From Mycobacterium sp. Aquia_213 (GTDB taxonomy: Bacteria; Actinomycetota; Actinomycetes; Mycobacteriales; Mycobacteriaceae): a stretch of DNA of 64,000 bases. Under the pieces are notes generated by a model. The model had not been told where the DNA came from, searched no databases, and was given only the letters and a program-made list of their open reading frames with translations. Shown here piece after piece: positions 48,345-56,460 of this stretch (position 1 is its first letter; each line of letters begins with the position of its first letter). The DNA is taken from positions 1,302,001 to 1,366,000 of the forward strand of contig NZ_CP113116.1 of assembly GCF_026625985.1 (NCBI RefSeq), in the 5' to 3' direction. The position numbers and the translations under genes are program-made.

Positions 48345-49427
48345 ATGGCTGGACCGCTGAATGGACTGCGGGTAGTGGAGTTGGCCGGCATCGGGCCGGG
48401 CCCGCATGCCGCGATGATCCTGGGAGATCTGGGCGCCGACGTGGTGCGCATCGATCGCCCGTCGGTGAATCCCAGTGGCGCAGTAAAAGACACCACGAAT
48501 CGCAATCGGCGCGTCGTCGCCGCCGACCTCAAGTCCGACGAGGGCCGCAAACTGGTCCTCGACCTGATCGCCAAGGCCGACGTGCTGATCGAGGGTTATC
48601 GCCCGGGCGTGACCGAGCGACTCGGCTTGGGTCCCGAAGACTGCGCCAAGGTCAACGAACGGCTGATCTACGCGCGGATGACCGGCTGGGGTCAGACGGG
48701 GCCGCGCAGCCAGCAGGCCGGCCACGACATCAACTACATCTCCCTGAACGGCATCCTGCACTCCATCGGCCGGGCGGGCGAGCGGCCGGTGCCGCCGCTG
48801 AACCTGGCCGGCGACTTCGGTGGCGGCTCGATGTTTCTGCTCGTCGGCATCCTCGCCGCGCTGTGGGAGCGGCAGTCCTCCGGCAAGGGGCAGGTCGTCG
48901 ACGCCGCGATGGTCGACGGGTCCGGCGTGCTCGTCCAGATGATGTGGCAGATGCGCGCCGCCGGCATGTGGACCGACGCGCGCGGCACCAACATGCTCGA
49001 CGGCGGAGCGCCTTACTACGACACCTACGAATGCGCCGACGGTCGCTACGTCGCGGTCGGCGCCATCGAGCCGCAGTTCTACGCCGCGATGCTGACCGGG
49101 CTGGGTTTGGACGGTGCCGATATCCCGGGACAAAACGACGTCGCCCGCTGGCCCGAGCTGCGAGCAGTGCTCACGAAGACGTTCGCCAGTCACGACCGCG
49201 ATCACTGGGCCAAGGTGTTCGCCGACTCCGATGCGTGTGTGACGCCGGTGCTGGCGTTCGGCGAGGTGCAGACCGAGCCGCACAACACCGAGCGGGATGT
49301 CTTCTACGACCACAACGGCAACCTGCAGCCGCGCCCGGCGCCACGGTTCTCCCGCACGCCGAACGACACGCCTCGCCCGGCGGTGGCGGTGACCGACGTT
49401 CAGGACATCCTCGGGGACTGGGTATAG
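48345..49427 (+). CDS. mcr: Alpha-methylacyl-CoA racemase
   Basis: 360 aa, family III CoA-transferase fold. It inverts the configuration at C2 of 2-methylacyl-CoAs, needed before beta-oxidation of sterol side chains and branched lipids. The catalytic residues known from M. tuberculosis MCR (His126, Asp156, Glu241) are found here as His127 (AGHDIN), Asp157 (LAGDFGGG) and Glu242 (VGAIEPQ). AAAGG precedes ATG 48345. Equivalent of Rv1143. The following SDR gene is 48 bp away in the same direction. Confidence 0.96.
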   Translation: MAGPLNGLRVVELAGIGPGPHAAMILGDLGADVVRIDRPSVNPSGAVKDTTNRNRRVVAADLKSDEGRKLVLDLIAKADVLIEGYRPGVTERLGLGPEDCAKVNERLIYARMTGWGQTGPRSQQAGHDINYISLNGILHSIGRAGERPVPPLNLAGDFGGGSMFLLVGILAALWERQSSGKGQVVDAAMVDGSGVLVQMMWQMRAAGMWTDARGTNMLDGGAPYYDTYECADGRYVAVGAIEPQFYAAMLTGLGLDGADIPGQNDVARWPELRAVLTKTFASHDRDHWAKVFADSDACVTPVLAFGEVQTEPHNTERDVFYDHNGNLQPRPAPRFSRTPNDTPRPAVAVTDVQDILGDWV

Positions 49428-49475
49428 TCCCGACCAACTGGTAGGTCGGCAGGATCGCAGCACGAAAGGACTTGC

Positions 49476-50228
49476 ATGGAGATCAAAGACGCCGTTGCCG
49501 TCGTCACCGGGGGCGCGTCAGGTCTGGGCCTGGCCACCACCAAACGGCTGCTGGACGCGGGCGCGCAAGTGGTCGTGATCGACCTGCGCGGCGAAGAGGT
49601 CGTGGCCGAATTGGGGGACCGAGCGAAGTTCGTCGCGACCGATGTCACCGATGAGGAGGGCGTCAGCAAGGCCCTCGACGTCGCCGAGTCGCTGGGTTCG
49701 CTGCGCATCAACGTCAACTGTGCGGGCATCGGCAACGCGATCAAGACGCTGTCCAAGGACGGCCCGTTCCCGCTGGACGCCTTCAAGAAGGTGATCGGGG
49801 TTAACCTGATCGGCACCTTCAACGTGCTGCGGCTGGCCGCTGAGCGGATCGCCAAGACCGAACCGCTCGGCGAGGAGCGCGGCGTCATCATCAACACCGC
49901 GTCGGTCGCCGCGTTCGAGGGCCAGGTCGGGCAGGCTGCCTACTCCGCGTCCAAGGGCGGCGTGGTCGGCATGACGCTGCCGATCGCCCGCGACCTGTCG
50001 CGCGAGCTCATCCGCGTGGTGACCATTGCGCCGGGGTTGTTCAAGACCCCGCTGCTGGGTTCGCTGCCCGAGGAGGCGCAGAAATCACTGGGCAAGCAGG
50101 TGCCGCACCCGGCGCGGTTGGGTGATCCCGACGAGTACGGCGCGCTGGCGGTGCACATCGTGGAGAATCCGATGATCAACGGCGAGGTGATCCGTCTCGA
50201 CGGCGCCATCCGGATGGCGCCGCGCTGA
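49476..50228 (+). CDS. SDR, 3-hydroxyacyl-CoA dehydrogenase type 2-like
   Basis: 250 aa. TGGASGLGLATTKRLLDAGA, VIDLRGEE (Asp, NAD preference), NCAGIGNAIK, SVAAFEGQVGQ and YSASKGG. It closely follows the HSD17B10/type 2 3-hydroxyacyl-CoA dehydrogenase pattern (KVIGVNLIGTFNVLRLAAE), so NAD+-dependent oxidation of 2-methyl-3-hydroxyacyl-CoA or similar is likely, which fits its place after mcr. GAAAGGA ribosome-binding site. Equivalent of Rv1144. A strong terminator follows. Confidence 0.92.
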   Translation: MEIKDAVAVVTGGASGLGLATTKRLLDAGAQVVVIDLRGEEVVAELGDRAKFVATDVTDEEGVSKALDVAESLGSLRINVNCAGIGNAIKTLSKDGPFPLDAFKKVIGVNLIGTFNVLRLAAERIAKTEPLGEERGVIINTASVAAFEGQVGQAAYSASKGGVVGMTLPIARDLSRELIRVVTIAPGLFKTPLLGSLPEEAQKSLGKQVPHPARLGDPDEYGALAVHIVENPMINGEVIRLDGAIRMAPR

Positions 50229-50250
50229 GGCTGGTTCAAGGCAGATACAC

Positions 50251-50278
50251 AAAAACCCCCGCCACGGCGGGGGTTTTT
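50251..50278. terminator. Strong bidirectional intrinsic terminator
   Basis: AAAAACCCCCGCC-AC-GGCGGGGGTTTTT: a perfect 13-bp stem flanked by A- and T-tracts, effective on both strands. It ends the mcr-SDR unit from the left and the two tiny minus-strand ORFs from the right. Confidence 0.92.
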
Positions 50279-50291
50279 GTTGGCAACAAGA

Positions 50292-50360
50292 TCAATGGGA
50301 TCGACGGAACCAGCGAGAGACTGCGGGTTCGGCCATAAGTAGCCGTGCGAGCAAGCTCAT
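50292..50360 (-). CDS. Possible 22-aa ORF before the terminator
   Basis: MSLLARLLMAEPAVSRWFRR followed by SH; a short, basic, amphipathic-looking peptide. It starts 5 nt after the stop of the 43-aa ORF and ends 13 bp before the terminator, so it would be second in a mini-operon. No homology judgement is possible at this size. Confidence 0.35.
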   Translation of the reverse strand: MSLLARLLMAEPAVSRWFRRSH

Positions 50361-50365
50361 GATGG

Positions 50366-50497
50366 TCAGCTCGCGTTCGGGAGCGGGTGCCAGTCGTCAA
50401 ACTGCTCGGAGGTCTCACCTTCCACCAACACGTCGCCGTGGTAGAGGGCCTCGAAGTCAACCTTGATGACGTCCGCGCTCATGTCGTCGATCCACAT
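50366..50497 (-). CDS. Small acidic protein, 43 aa
   Basis: It reads MWIDDMSADVIKVDFEALYH and ends with SEQFDDWHPLPNAS; acidic, Trp-containing, no signal peptide. Codon third positions are mostly G/C as in neighbouring real genes, and a strong terminator lies downstream, which supports coding. The second Met (50482) is an alternative start. Function unknown. Together with the 22-aa ORF it occupies what would otherwise be an empty gap of 574 bp. Confidence 0.55.
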   Translation of the reverse strand: MWIDDMSADVIKVDFEALYHGDVLVEGETSEQFDDWHPLPNAS

Positions 50498-50717
50498 GAG
50501 ACTGAGCCTAAGAGCAACCATTAAGGAATCGGTGAGTCACGATTCGGAAAATTATGGCAATTTACTCGCCAGTAGGGTTGCCTGACGTCTCGAGCGAGAT
50601 TTGGCCCCTGAGCGGCTTAGTTGGCGCCCATTTTTCTAGCCGGACTCTTACCGTTCGCGGGTTTGAAACCGCATCGAACCATTCGGGGTCTTACCACGTA
50701 GCTCGGTAAGGAGTTGT

Positions 50718-50747
50718 TTGACACCTGTCACTTACCGCGGCTAGGTT
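50718..50747 (+). promoter_or_regulatory. Sigma-A-type promoter upstream of mmpL13
   Basis: TTGACA (50718-50723), 18-nt spacer, TAGGTT (50742-50747). The spacer and downstream flank hold TTACCGCG twice (50732 and 50746), and CTTACC also occurs at 50645 and 50691 with an inverted GGTAAG at 50705, so a regulator binding repeated ACTTACCG-like sites is possible. The stretch 50498-50717 has no gene I can support. Confidence 0.65.
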
Positions 50748-50802
50748 ACCGCGAATATGGTGCGCGCCCCCGCGGGGATCGCCACCGGGGGAGGAAGCAT
50801 AG

Positions 50803-53127
50803 ATGCTGCCAAGGATCGCTCGGCTGGCCATCGCCGTGCCCCGCCGGATCATCGCGGCCGGGGTCCTGGTATTCATCGCCGCAGCGGTCTTCGGTTTGCC
50901 GGTCGCCAAGAGCTTGGCTCCGGGCGGTTTCCAGGACCCGAACTCCGAGTCGGCGCGGGCCATCAAGGTGTTGGGCGACAAGTTCGGGCAGAGCGGTCAG
51001 CAGATGCTGATTCTGGTAACCGCCCCCGCGGGCGCCAATAGCGACCAGGCCCGCAAGGTGGGCACCGATCTCGTCGACCAGCTGCAGCACTCGACCTTGG
51101 TCTACAACGTGTCCTCGCCGTGGACCGCGCCGCCGCAAGCCGCTGCCGACCTGCTGAGCAAGGACGCCAAGTCGGGGTTGATCGTCGTCAACCTCAAGGG
51201 CGGCGAAAACGACGCGCAGAAAAACGCCCAAACCCTGTCCGAACAGCTCGTCCACGACCGTGACGGCGTCACCGTCCGCGCCGGTGGCTCTGCGATGCAA
51301 TACGCCCAGATCAACACGCAGAACCAAGAAGACCTCTTGATGATGGAGATCATCGCGATCCCGCTCAGCTTCCTGGTGCTGGTCTGGGTATTCGGTGGGC
51401 TGCTGGCGGCGGCGCTGCCGATGGCCCTCGGCGCGCTGGCCGTCGTCGGCTCCATGACGGTGTTGCGGCTCGTCACGTTCACCACCGAGGTGTCGATCTT
51501 CGCGCTCAACTTGAGCACCGCGCTCGGCCTGGCGCTGGCCATCGATTACACGCTGCTGATCGTCAGCCGCTATCGCGACGAGTTGGCCGAGGGCAGTGAC
51601 CGAGACGAGGCACTGATCCGGACCATGGCCACGTCCGGTCGCACCGTGCTGTTCTCCGCGGTCACCGTCGCCCTGTCGATGTCGGCGACGGCACTGTTCC
51701 CGATGTACTTCCTGAAGTCGTTCGCCTATGCGGGTGTCGCCACCGTGGCCTTCGTCGCGACCGCGTCGATCGTGATCACCCCGGCCGCGATCGTGCTGTT
51801 GGGTCCCCGGCTGGACTCGCTGGACGTGCGCCGGCTGGTGCGGCGGATGCTGGGCCGCCCCGAGCCCGTGCACAAGCCGGTCGAGCAGATGTTCTGGTAC
51901 CGGTCGAGCAAGTTCGTGATGCGCCGCTGGCTCCCGGTCGGTCTGGTCGTAGTCACCCTGCTGCTCCTGCTCGGACTTCCGTTCCTCTCGGTGAAGTGGG
52001 GTTTCCCGGACGATCGGGTGTTGCCCACGTCGACGTCGTCGCATCAGGTCGGTGACCGCTTGCGCACCGGTTTCGCGCACGATTCCGCGACGGTGGTGCC
52101 CATCGTGATTCCCGATGCGCGCGGCGTGAGCCCGGCGGATCTTGACACCTACGCCGCGGCGTTGTCGCGGGTCCCGGACGTGTCGGCGGTATCGGCCCCG
52201 AGCGGAACCTTCGTCGGCGGAAATCAGGTGGGGCCACCGGCGGGGGCCACCGGGCTGGTCGACGGCAGCGCTTTCCTGACCGTCAGCAGCACGGCGCCGC
52301 TGTTCTCACAAGCGAACGACACCCAGCTCAACCGGCTGCATCAGGTACCCGGGCCCGCCGGCCGTTCCGTCGAGATGGCCGGTGTCGCGCAGGTCAACCG
52401 CGACAGCGTCGCTGCGGTGACGGACCGCCTTCCGATGGTGCTGGGCGTGATGGCCGCGGTCACCTTTGTCTTGCTGTTCCTGCTCACCGGCAGCGTGGTG
52501 CTGCCGGTGAAGGCGCTGATGTGCAACGTGCTCTCGCTGACCGCGGCGTTCGGCGCCCTGGTGTGGATTTTCCAGGACGGCCATCTCGGCGCGCTGGGAA
52601 CAACACCGAGCGGCACGCTGGTGGCGAACATGCCGGTGCTGTTGTTCTGCATCGCGTTCGGCTTGTCGATGGACTATGAGGTGTTCCTGATCTCGCGGAT
52701 CCGCGAGTACTGGCTGCAGTACCGGCCGATGACGTCGACCGCCAAAGCGGCGCACGCCGCCAACGACGAGGCGGTGGCGCACGGCGTCGCGCGCACCGGC
52801 CGGGTCATCACCGCGGCCGCGTTGGTGATGTCGATGTCGTTCGCCGCGCTGATCGCCGCACACGTGTCGTTCATGCGGATGTTCGGTCTGGGCCTGACCC
52901 TGGCCGTGTTTGTGGACGCGACCCTGGTGCGGATGGTCCTGGTTCCGGCATTCATGCACGTGATGGGCCGCTGGAACTGGTGGGCGCCCAGGCCGCTGGT
53001 GTGGCTGCACCAGCGGATCGGGATCAGCGAGGGACCGGCCGCGCCGGCCGCGCCGATCGAGCCGGTCGCGATCTCGGTGCAGCACAACGGGTATCCCGTC
53101 GAGGAGACGGTGACGAAAATCGGGTAA
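50803..53127 (+). CDS. mmpL13: MmpL family RND transporter, full length
   Basis: 774 aa. It has the MMPL layout: TM1 (about 17-36), an external domain to about 180, TM2-6 (180-320, with ALGLALAIDYTLLIVSRYRDEL carrying the Asp-Tyr proton-relay motif), TM7 near 375, a second external domain, and TM8-12 (545-730, with FGLSMDYEVFLISRIREYW). Export of lipids or siderophores driven by proton motive force is expected; no mmpS gene is adjacent. GGGAGGAAG precedes ATG 50803. In M. tuberculosis, as I recall, the gene is split into mmpL13a and mmpL13b (Rv1145, Rv1146); here the frame is unbroken. Confidence 0.94.
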   Translation: MLPRIARLAIAVPRRIIAAGVLVFIAAAVFGLPVAKSLAPGGFQDPNSESARAIKVLGDKFGQSGQQMLILVTAPAGANSDQARKVGTDLVDQLQHSTLVYNVSSPWTAPPQAAADLLSKDAKSGLIVVNLKGGENDAQKNAQTLSEQLVHDRDGVTVRAGGSAMQYAQINTQNQEDLLMMEIIAIPLSFLVLVWVFGGLLAAALPMALGALAVVGSMTVLRLVTFTTEVSIFALNLSTALGLALAIDYTLLIVSRYRDELAEGSDRDEALIRTMATSGRTVLFSAVTVALSMSATALFPMYFLKSFAYAGVATVAFVATASIVITPAAIVLLGPRLDSLDVRRLVRRMLGRPEPVHKPVEQMFWYRSSKFVMRRWLPVGLVVVTLLLLLGLPFLSVKWGFPDDRVLPTSTSSHQVGDRLRTGFAHDSATVVPIVIPDARGVSPADLDTYAAALSRVPDVSAVSAPSGTFVGGNQVGPPAGATGLVDGSAFLTVSSTAPLFSQANDTQLNRLHQVPGPAGRSVEMAGVAQVNRDSVAAVTDRLPMVLGVMAAVTFVLLFLLTGSVVLPVKALMCNVLSLTAAFGALVWIFQDGHLGALGTTPSGTLVANMPVLLFCIAFGLSMDYEVFLISRIREYWLQYRPMTSTAKAAHAANDEAVAHGVARTGRVITAAALVMSMSFAALIAAHVSFMRMFGLGLTLAVFVDATLVRMVLVPAFMHVMGRWNWWAPRPLVWLHQRIGISEGPAAPAAPIEPVAISVQHNGYPVEETVTKIG

Positions 53128-53209
53128 GTCTGGCGGATGCCGGGGGGCAGCGTTGGTAGCCAAGCTAGGGATCGGCAGTGACCTGTTCGGTCGGGCATTT
53201 ATGCTGAGG

Positions 53210-53243
53210 CCCGTTCCGAATCGACTAGCCCGTTCCGAATCGA
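53210..53243 (+). repeat. Direct repeat (15 bp x 2, 19-bp period) upstream of a methyltransferase gene
   Basis: CCCGTTCCGAATCGA occurs at 53210-53224 and 53229-53243. The 19-bp period places both copies on nearly the same DNA face. It lies just downstream of a possible promoter GTGACC-16-TATGCT (53178-53205) and before ATG 53255, the place for a repressor site. Confidence 0.6.
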
Positions 53244-53254
53244 ATAGGTGGGGG

Positions 53255-53896
53255 ATGACAGCAGCAGTAACAGCACCATGCGACAACCCGTTCTTCGCGC
53301 GGGTGTGGCCGGTTGCCGCGGCGCACGAGACGGAGGCGGTCCGGGCCTTGCGCCGGGAGAACCTGGCCGGATTGTCGGGCCGGGTGCTCGAAGTCGGGGC
53401 GGGTATCGGAACGAACTTCCCCTATTACCCCGCGTCCGTCCGGCAGGTGGTCGCGATGGAACCCGAGCCTCGGTTGGTGGCCCGCGCGCAGGCCGCCGCC
53501 GCGGCCGCCCCCGTTCCGGTCGTGCTGACCAACGAGACCGTGGAGGAGTTCCGCGGCGGGCAGCCGTTCGACGCGGTGGTGTGCTCGCTGGTGCTGTGCT
53601 CGGTGCGCGACCCCGAGATGGTGCTGCGGCGCCTGTACGGGTTACTGCGCCCGGGCGGGGAGTTGCGCTATCTCGAGCACGTGGCCAGCGCCGGTATCCG
53701 CGGCCGGCTGCAGCGCTTCGCTGACCGGACCGTCTGGCCCCGGCTGCTGGGCAATTGCCACACCCACCGCGATACCGAACGCGCGATCGTCGCCGCCGGA
53801 TTCGAGGTACGCAGTTCCCGGCGGGAGTGGACCCTGCCGGCGTGGTCGCCGATGCCGGTGTCCGAACTGTTGCTGGGACGCGCGCGCCGGCCGTAA
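53255..53896 (+). CDS. SAM-dependent methyltransferase, UbiE/thiol-methyltransferase type
   Basis: 213 aa, class I fold. SAM motif VLEVGAGIGTNFPYYP, acidic residue after beta-2 (MEPEP), then VCSLVLCSV and LRPGGELRYLEHV. Substrate not evident; similar proteins methylate quinones, thiols or lipids. ATG 53255 follows AGGTGGGGG. Equivalent by position to Rv1147. A 15-bp direct repeat in front suggests dedicated control. Confidence 0.86.
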   Translation: MTAAVTAPCDNPFFARVWPVAAAHETEAVRALRRENLAGLSGRVLEVGAGIGTNFPYYPASVRQVVAMEPEPRLVARAQAAAAAAPVPVVLTNETVEEFRGGQPFDAVVCSLVLCSVRDPEMVLRRLYGLLRPGGELRYLEHVASAGIRGRLQRFADRTVWPRLLGNCHTHRDTERAIVAAGFEVRSSRREWTLPAWSPMPVSELLLGRARRP

Positions 53897-53907
53897 CGCG
53901 CTGGGCG

Positions 53908-54624
53908 CTACTTCAGCAGGGCGGGCAGCCGCTGCAGCAGCCCCGGCAGTGCCCGACTCGCCGGCTCGCGAATGCTGAGCGTGACGCTGTCGGAGAGCGG
54001 GGTCGGCTCGGGATTGACCTCGATCACGGTGGTGCCGCGGGAGAGCGCGAGATCGGCGAGGCCGGCGGCCGGATAGACGATCGCCGAGGTTCCCACCACC
54101 ACCATCACGTCGGCCGCCTGGGTCGCCTCGACGGCGTGCCGCCACGGGCCCTCGGGCAGCTGCTCGCCGAACCAGACGATGTCGGGCCGAATCAGCCCGC
54201 CGCAACGGCCGCACAGCGGCGGTTGCACCTCGAGCGCCGGTTCCGGCATCTCGGGCAGGGCGTCGTTGTAAGGCGTATCGCAACTCGCGCAACGGAATTC
54301 GAATAGGCTGCCGTGCAGGTGGTGCACCGGGGAGCTGCCTGCGCGCTCGTGCAAGTCGTCGACGTTCTGGGTGACGACGCTGACCTCGGCGTAGTCCTGC
54401 CACGCGGCGATGGCCCGGTGTCCGTCATTGGGTTCGACGGTGCCCACCAGATAATGCCGCCACAGATACCAGCCCCACACCCGCTCGGGGTTGTCGAGCC
54501 AGCCTTGGGTGCTGGACAGCTCGTAGGGGTCGAAACGGGCCCACAATCCGTTCTTGTCGTCGCGAAATGTCGGCACTCCGCTCTCTGCGGAGATCCCTGC
54601 GCCGCTGAGCACCGTCACTCGCAT
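53908..54624 (-). CDS. cobB: NAD+-dependent protein deacylase (sirtuin, class III type)
   Basis: 238 aa. GAGISAESGVPTFRD (NAD binding), TQNVDDLHERAG, the catalytic His in HLHGSLFEFRC, and a zinc site from CASC...CGRC. The WYLWRHY segment supplies the Tyr-x-x-Arg pair that marks SIRT5-type desuccinylases, so removal of succinyl or other acidic acyl groups from lysine is likely beside deacetylation. Equivalent of Rv1151c. Divergent from the GntR gene with 38 bp between, so their promoters overlap. Confidence 0.94.
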   Translation of the reverse strand: MRVTVLSGAGISAESGVPTFRDDKNGLWARFDPYELSSTQGWLDNPERVWGWYLWRHYLVGTVEPNDGHRAIAAWQDYAEVSVVTQNVDDLHERAGSSPVHHLHGSLFEFRCASCDTPYNDALPEMPEPALEVQPPLCGRCGGLIRPDIVWFGEQLPEGPWRHAVEATQAADVMVVVGTSAIVYPAAGLADLALSRGTTVIEVNPEPTPLSDSVTLSIREPASRALPGLLQRLPALLK

Positions 54625-54662
54625 GCCACCAACATAGCGGTGCTTGGGGTAATACTGGATAC

Positions 54663-55037
54663 GTGGAGCTGGGCGAATGGCTAAGGGTCGACCTCAAGGG
54701 CGGCCGGCCGTTGTTCGACCAGCTTCGGACGCAGGTCATTGACGGTGTGCGGGACGGCGCCTTGCCGCCCGGCAGCCGCTTGCCGACGGTGCGCGAGCTG
54801 GCCGGACAACTCGGAGTGGCGGTCAACACGGTCGCGCGGGCATACCGTGAGCTGGAGACAGCGGCCATTGTCGAAACTCGCGGTCGCTTCGGCACTTTCA
54901 TCGCCCGTTACGACCCGACCGACGCGGCGATGGCGGCCGCGGCCCGCGAGTACGTTCATGTCGCCCGCGGACTCGGGCTGGGCAAGGCCGATGCGCTGCG
55001 CTACATCGAGGCGGTGCCCGACGAGGACTCGCGCTAG
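54663..55037 (+). CDS. GntR family regulator, short YtrA-type
   Basis: 124 aa. A winged HTH occupies residues 15-80 (PLFDQLRTQVIDGVRDGALP, then PPGSRLPTVRELAGQLGVAV and RELETAAIVETRGRFGTFIA). It is followed by only about 40 residues, too short for a FadR/HutC ligand domain, so it belongs to the YtrA group. GTG 54663. Equivalent of Rv1152. It may regulate itself and the divergent sirtuin. It overlaps the convergent methyltransferase gene by 4 bp. Confidence 0.87.
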   Translation: MELGEWLRVDLKGGRPLFDQLRTQVIDGVRDGALPPGSRLPTVRELAGQLGVAVNTVARAYRELETAAIVETRGRFGTFIARYDPTDAAMAAAAREYVHVARGLGLGKADALRYIEAVPDEDSR

Positions 55038-55870
55038 CCGAACTCCAGCAGTGTCAAGCACGGCCTCAGCGCGGTGAACATACGCGCGCGATAGATCACC
55101 GACACCGCCGCGTTGAATGCGCGGCCGCGTCCCGGTGGCAGCCGCAAATCCTGGACCGCGCGGACACCCGGCACGCTGTTCACCAGGTCGGCCACCTCGG
55201 CAGCCGACAGGCTGAACGGCAGCGGCGGCCCCTTGTAGCGTCGCGAGGTTCGCATGCCGCGCCGGCTCACCCGCGACACCCAGGCGGGCGGCAGGTCGAA
55301 CATCATCCGGCCGCCGGGAAACCTGCTGGCGCACTGGGTAATCAGTCCCATCGCCTGCTCGGGTTGCAGATACATCAGGAGCCCCTCGGCGGTGATGAAC
55401 ACGCCGCCGGCAGGGTCTACCGAATCCATCCAGCTGTAGTCCAGGGCCGACTGGGCGGACGTCGCGACTCGCTCAGCCGACGGCAGCAGCCGGGTCCGAA
55501 TATCGATGATGGCGGGCAAATCAACGGTAAGCCAACGGAATTGGGCGCCCGGTTGGTCTGCCTCCAACCGCCAGAAGCTGGTTTGCAGGCCCTCGGCCAG
55601 CGCCACCACGGTGGCCGTCGGGTGCTCAGCCAGGTAGGCCAGGGCCTGGGTATCGAACAGCCTTGCGCGCAGCGCGATGTCCTGGCGCGGCCGGCCGAAC
55701 TTGGCGAAGTCGTAGTCGATCGAGTCGACCAGCGATATCGCCATCGGATCGACGATCAGGGGGTCGGGGTGGCGCGCTTCGGTGGCTCGCGCATTCAGCG
55801 TCAGTAGGGCGGTCTCGGAGACGCCTTCCAGCGAGACCTTCCCTTTTGCGGGCTCTTGGGCGGAGGTCAT
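55034..55870 (-). CDS. omt: LCMT/PPM1-like SAM-dependent O-methyltransferase
   Basis: 278 aa of the mycobacterial S-adenosylmethionine methyltransferase family with the leucine-carboxyl-methyltransferase pattern: ARATEARHPDPLIVDP at the start, VVALAEGLQTSFWRLE (SAM loop, a variant of ALGAGLDTR), VDLPAIIDIR, and TAEGLLMYLQPEQAMGLI. Small-molecule O-methylation is the family role; substrate unknown. Equivalent of Rv1153c (omt). Confidence 0.87.
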   Translation of the reverse strand: MTSAQEPAKGKVSLEGVSETALLTLNARATEARHPDPLIVDPMAISLVDSIDYDFAKFGRPRQDIALRARLFDTQALAYLAEHPTATVVALAEGLQTSFWRLEADQPGAQFRWLTVDLPAIIDIRTRLLPSAERVATSAQSALDYSWMDSVDPAGGVFITAEGLLMYLQPEQAMGLITQCASRFPGGRMMFDLPPAWVSRVSRRGMRTSRRYKGPPLPFSLSAAEVADLVNSVPGVRAVQDLRLPPGRGRAFNAAVSVIYRARMFTALRPCLTLLEFG

Positions 55871-55903
55871 CGAGGCAAACCTTACCGACCTTTGGCGTGC
55901 GCA

Positions 55904-56425
55904 TCACCGCAACAGTTTGGCCAGGGTGCGCATATTGCGGGTGGTGGTCGACGACTTGTATCGCGGCTTGCCCATCGTTTTGCCGATCGTGCTGTCCAGC
56001 GTGCTGCCCTTGGGTACCTGCCAGTAGATGACGCCGTCGCCGCGGCTGATCTTCTCGTCGGGACCGGCGTCTTTCGCCAATGCTGCGAGCTCGTCGAACA
56101 CCGCGCTGTCGGCGACGAACGTGACGTAGGACTGATAGCCGTCCACCTCGGGCTCGAACGGGTAGGCGTCGACGACGGCGCGCACCGCATCGACGTCGTA
56201 GGCCAGTACCCACGCGTCGTAACCGAACCTTTCACGCAAGGTGGCCTCGGCCTTCTTGCGGACCGCGGGCGCCTTGGCGGACGACTCCAACAACACGTTG
56301 CCCGTGGCCAGGATGGTGCGTACGGCCGTGAACCCCGCGTCGGTCAGGGCCGCGGAGACCTCGGCCATTTTTAGATTGACGCCGCCGACGTTGACACCGC
56401 GCAGGAACACCGCGTACTTGGTCAT
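55904..56425 (-). CDS. DUF1697 family protein
   Basis: 173 aa. It begins KYAVFLRGVNVGGVNLKMAE with TILATGNVLLESS, the DUF1697 signature, and continues as a compact alpha/beta protein without signal or TM segment. Function not established. ATG 56425 lies 35 bp from the divergent Rv1155-type gene, so the two share a promoter region. It holds the place of Rv1154c, though I cannot confirm it is the same family. Confidence 0.82.
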   Translation of the reverse strand: MTKYAVFLRGVNVGGVNLKMAEVSAALTDAGFTAVRTILATGNVLLESSAKAPAVRKKAEATLRERFGYDAWVLAYDVDAVRAVVDAYPFEPEVDGYQSYVTFVADSAVFDELAALAKDAGPDEKISRGDGVIYWQVPKGSTLDSTIGKTMGKPRYKSSTTTRNMRTLAKLLR

Positions 56426-56460
56426 GATCCGATTGCACCAGAGCGACGTAGTCTTTGGGG

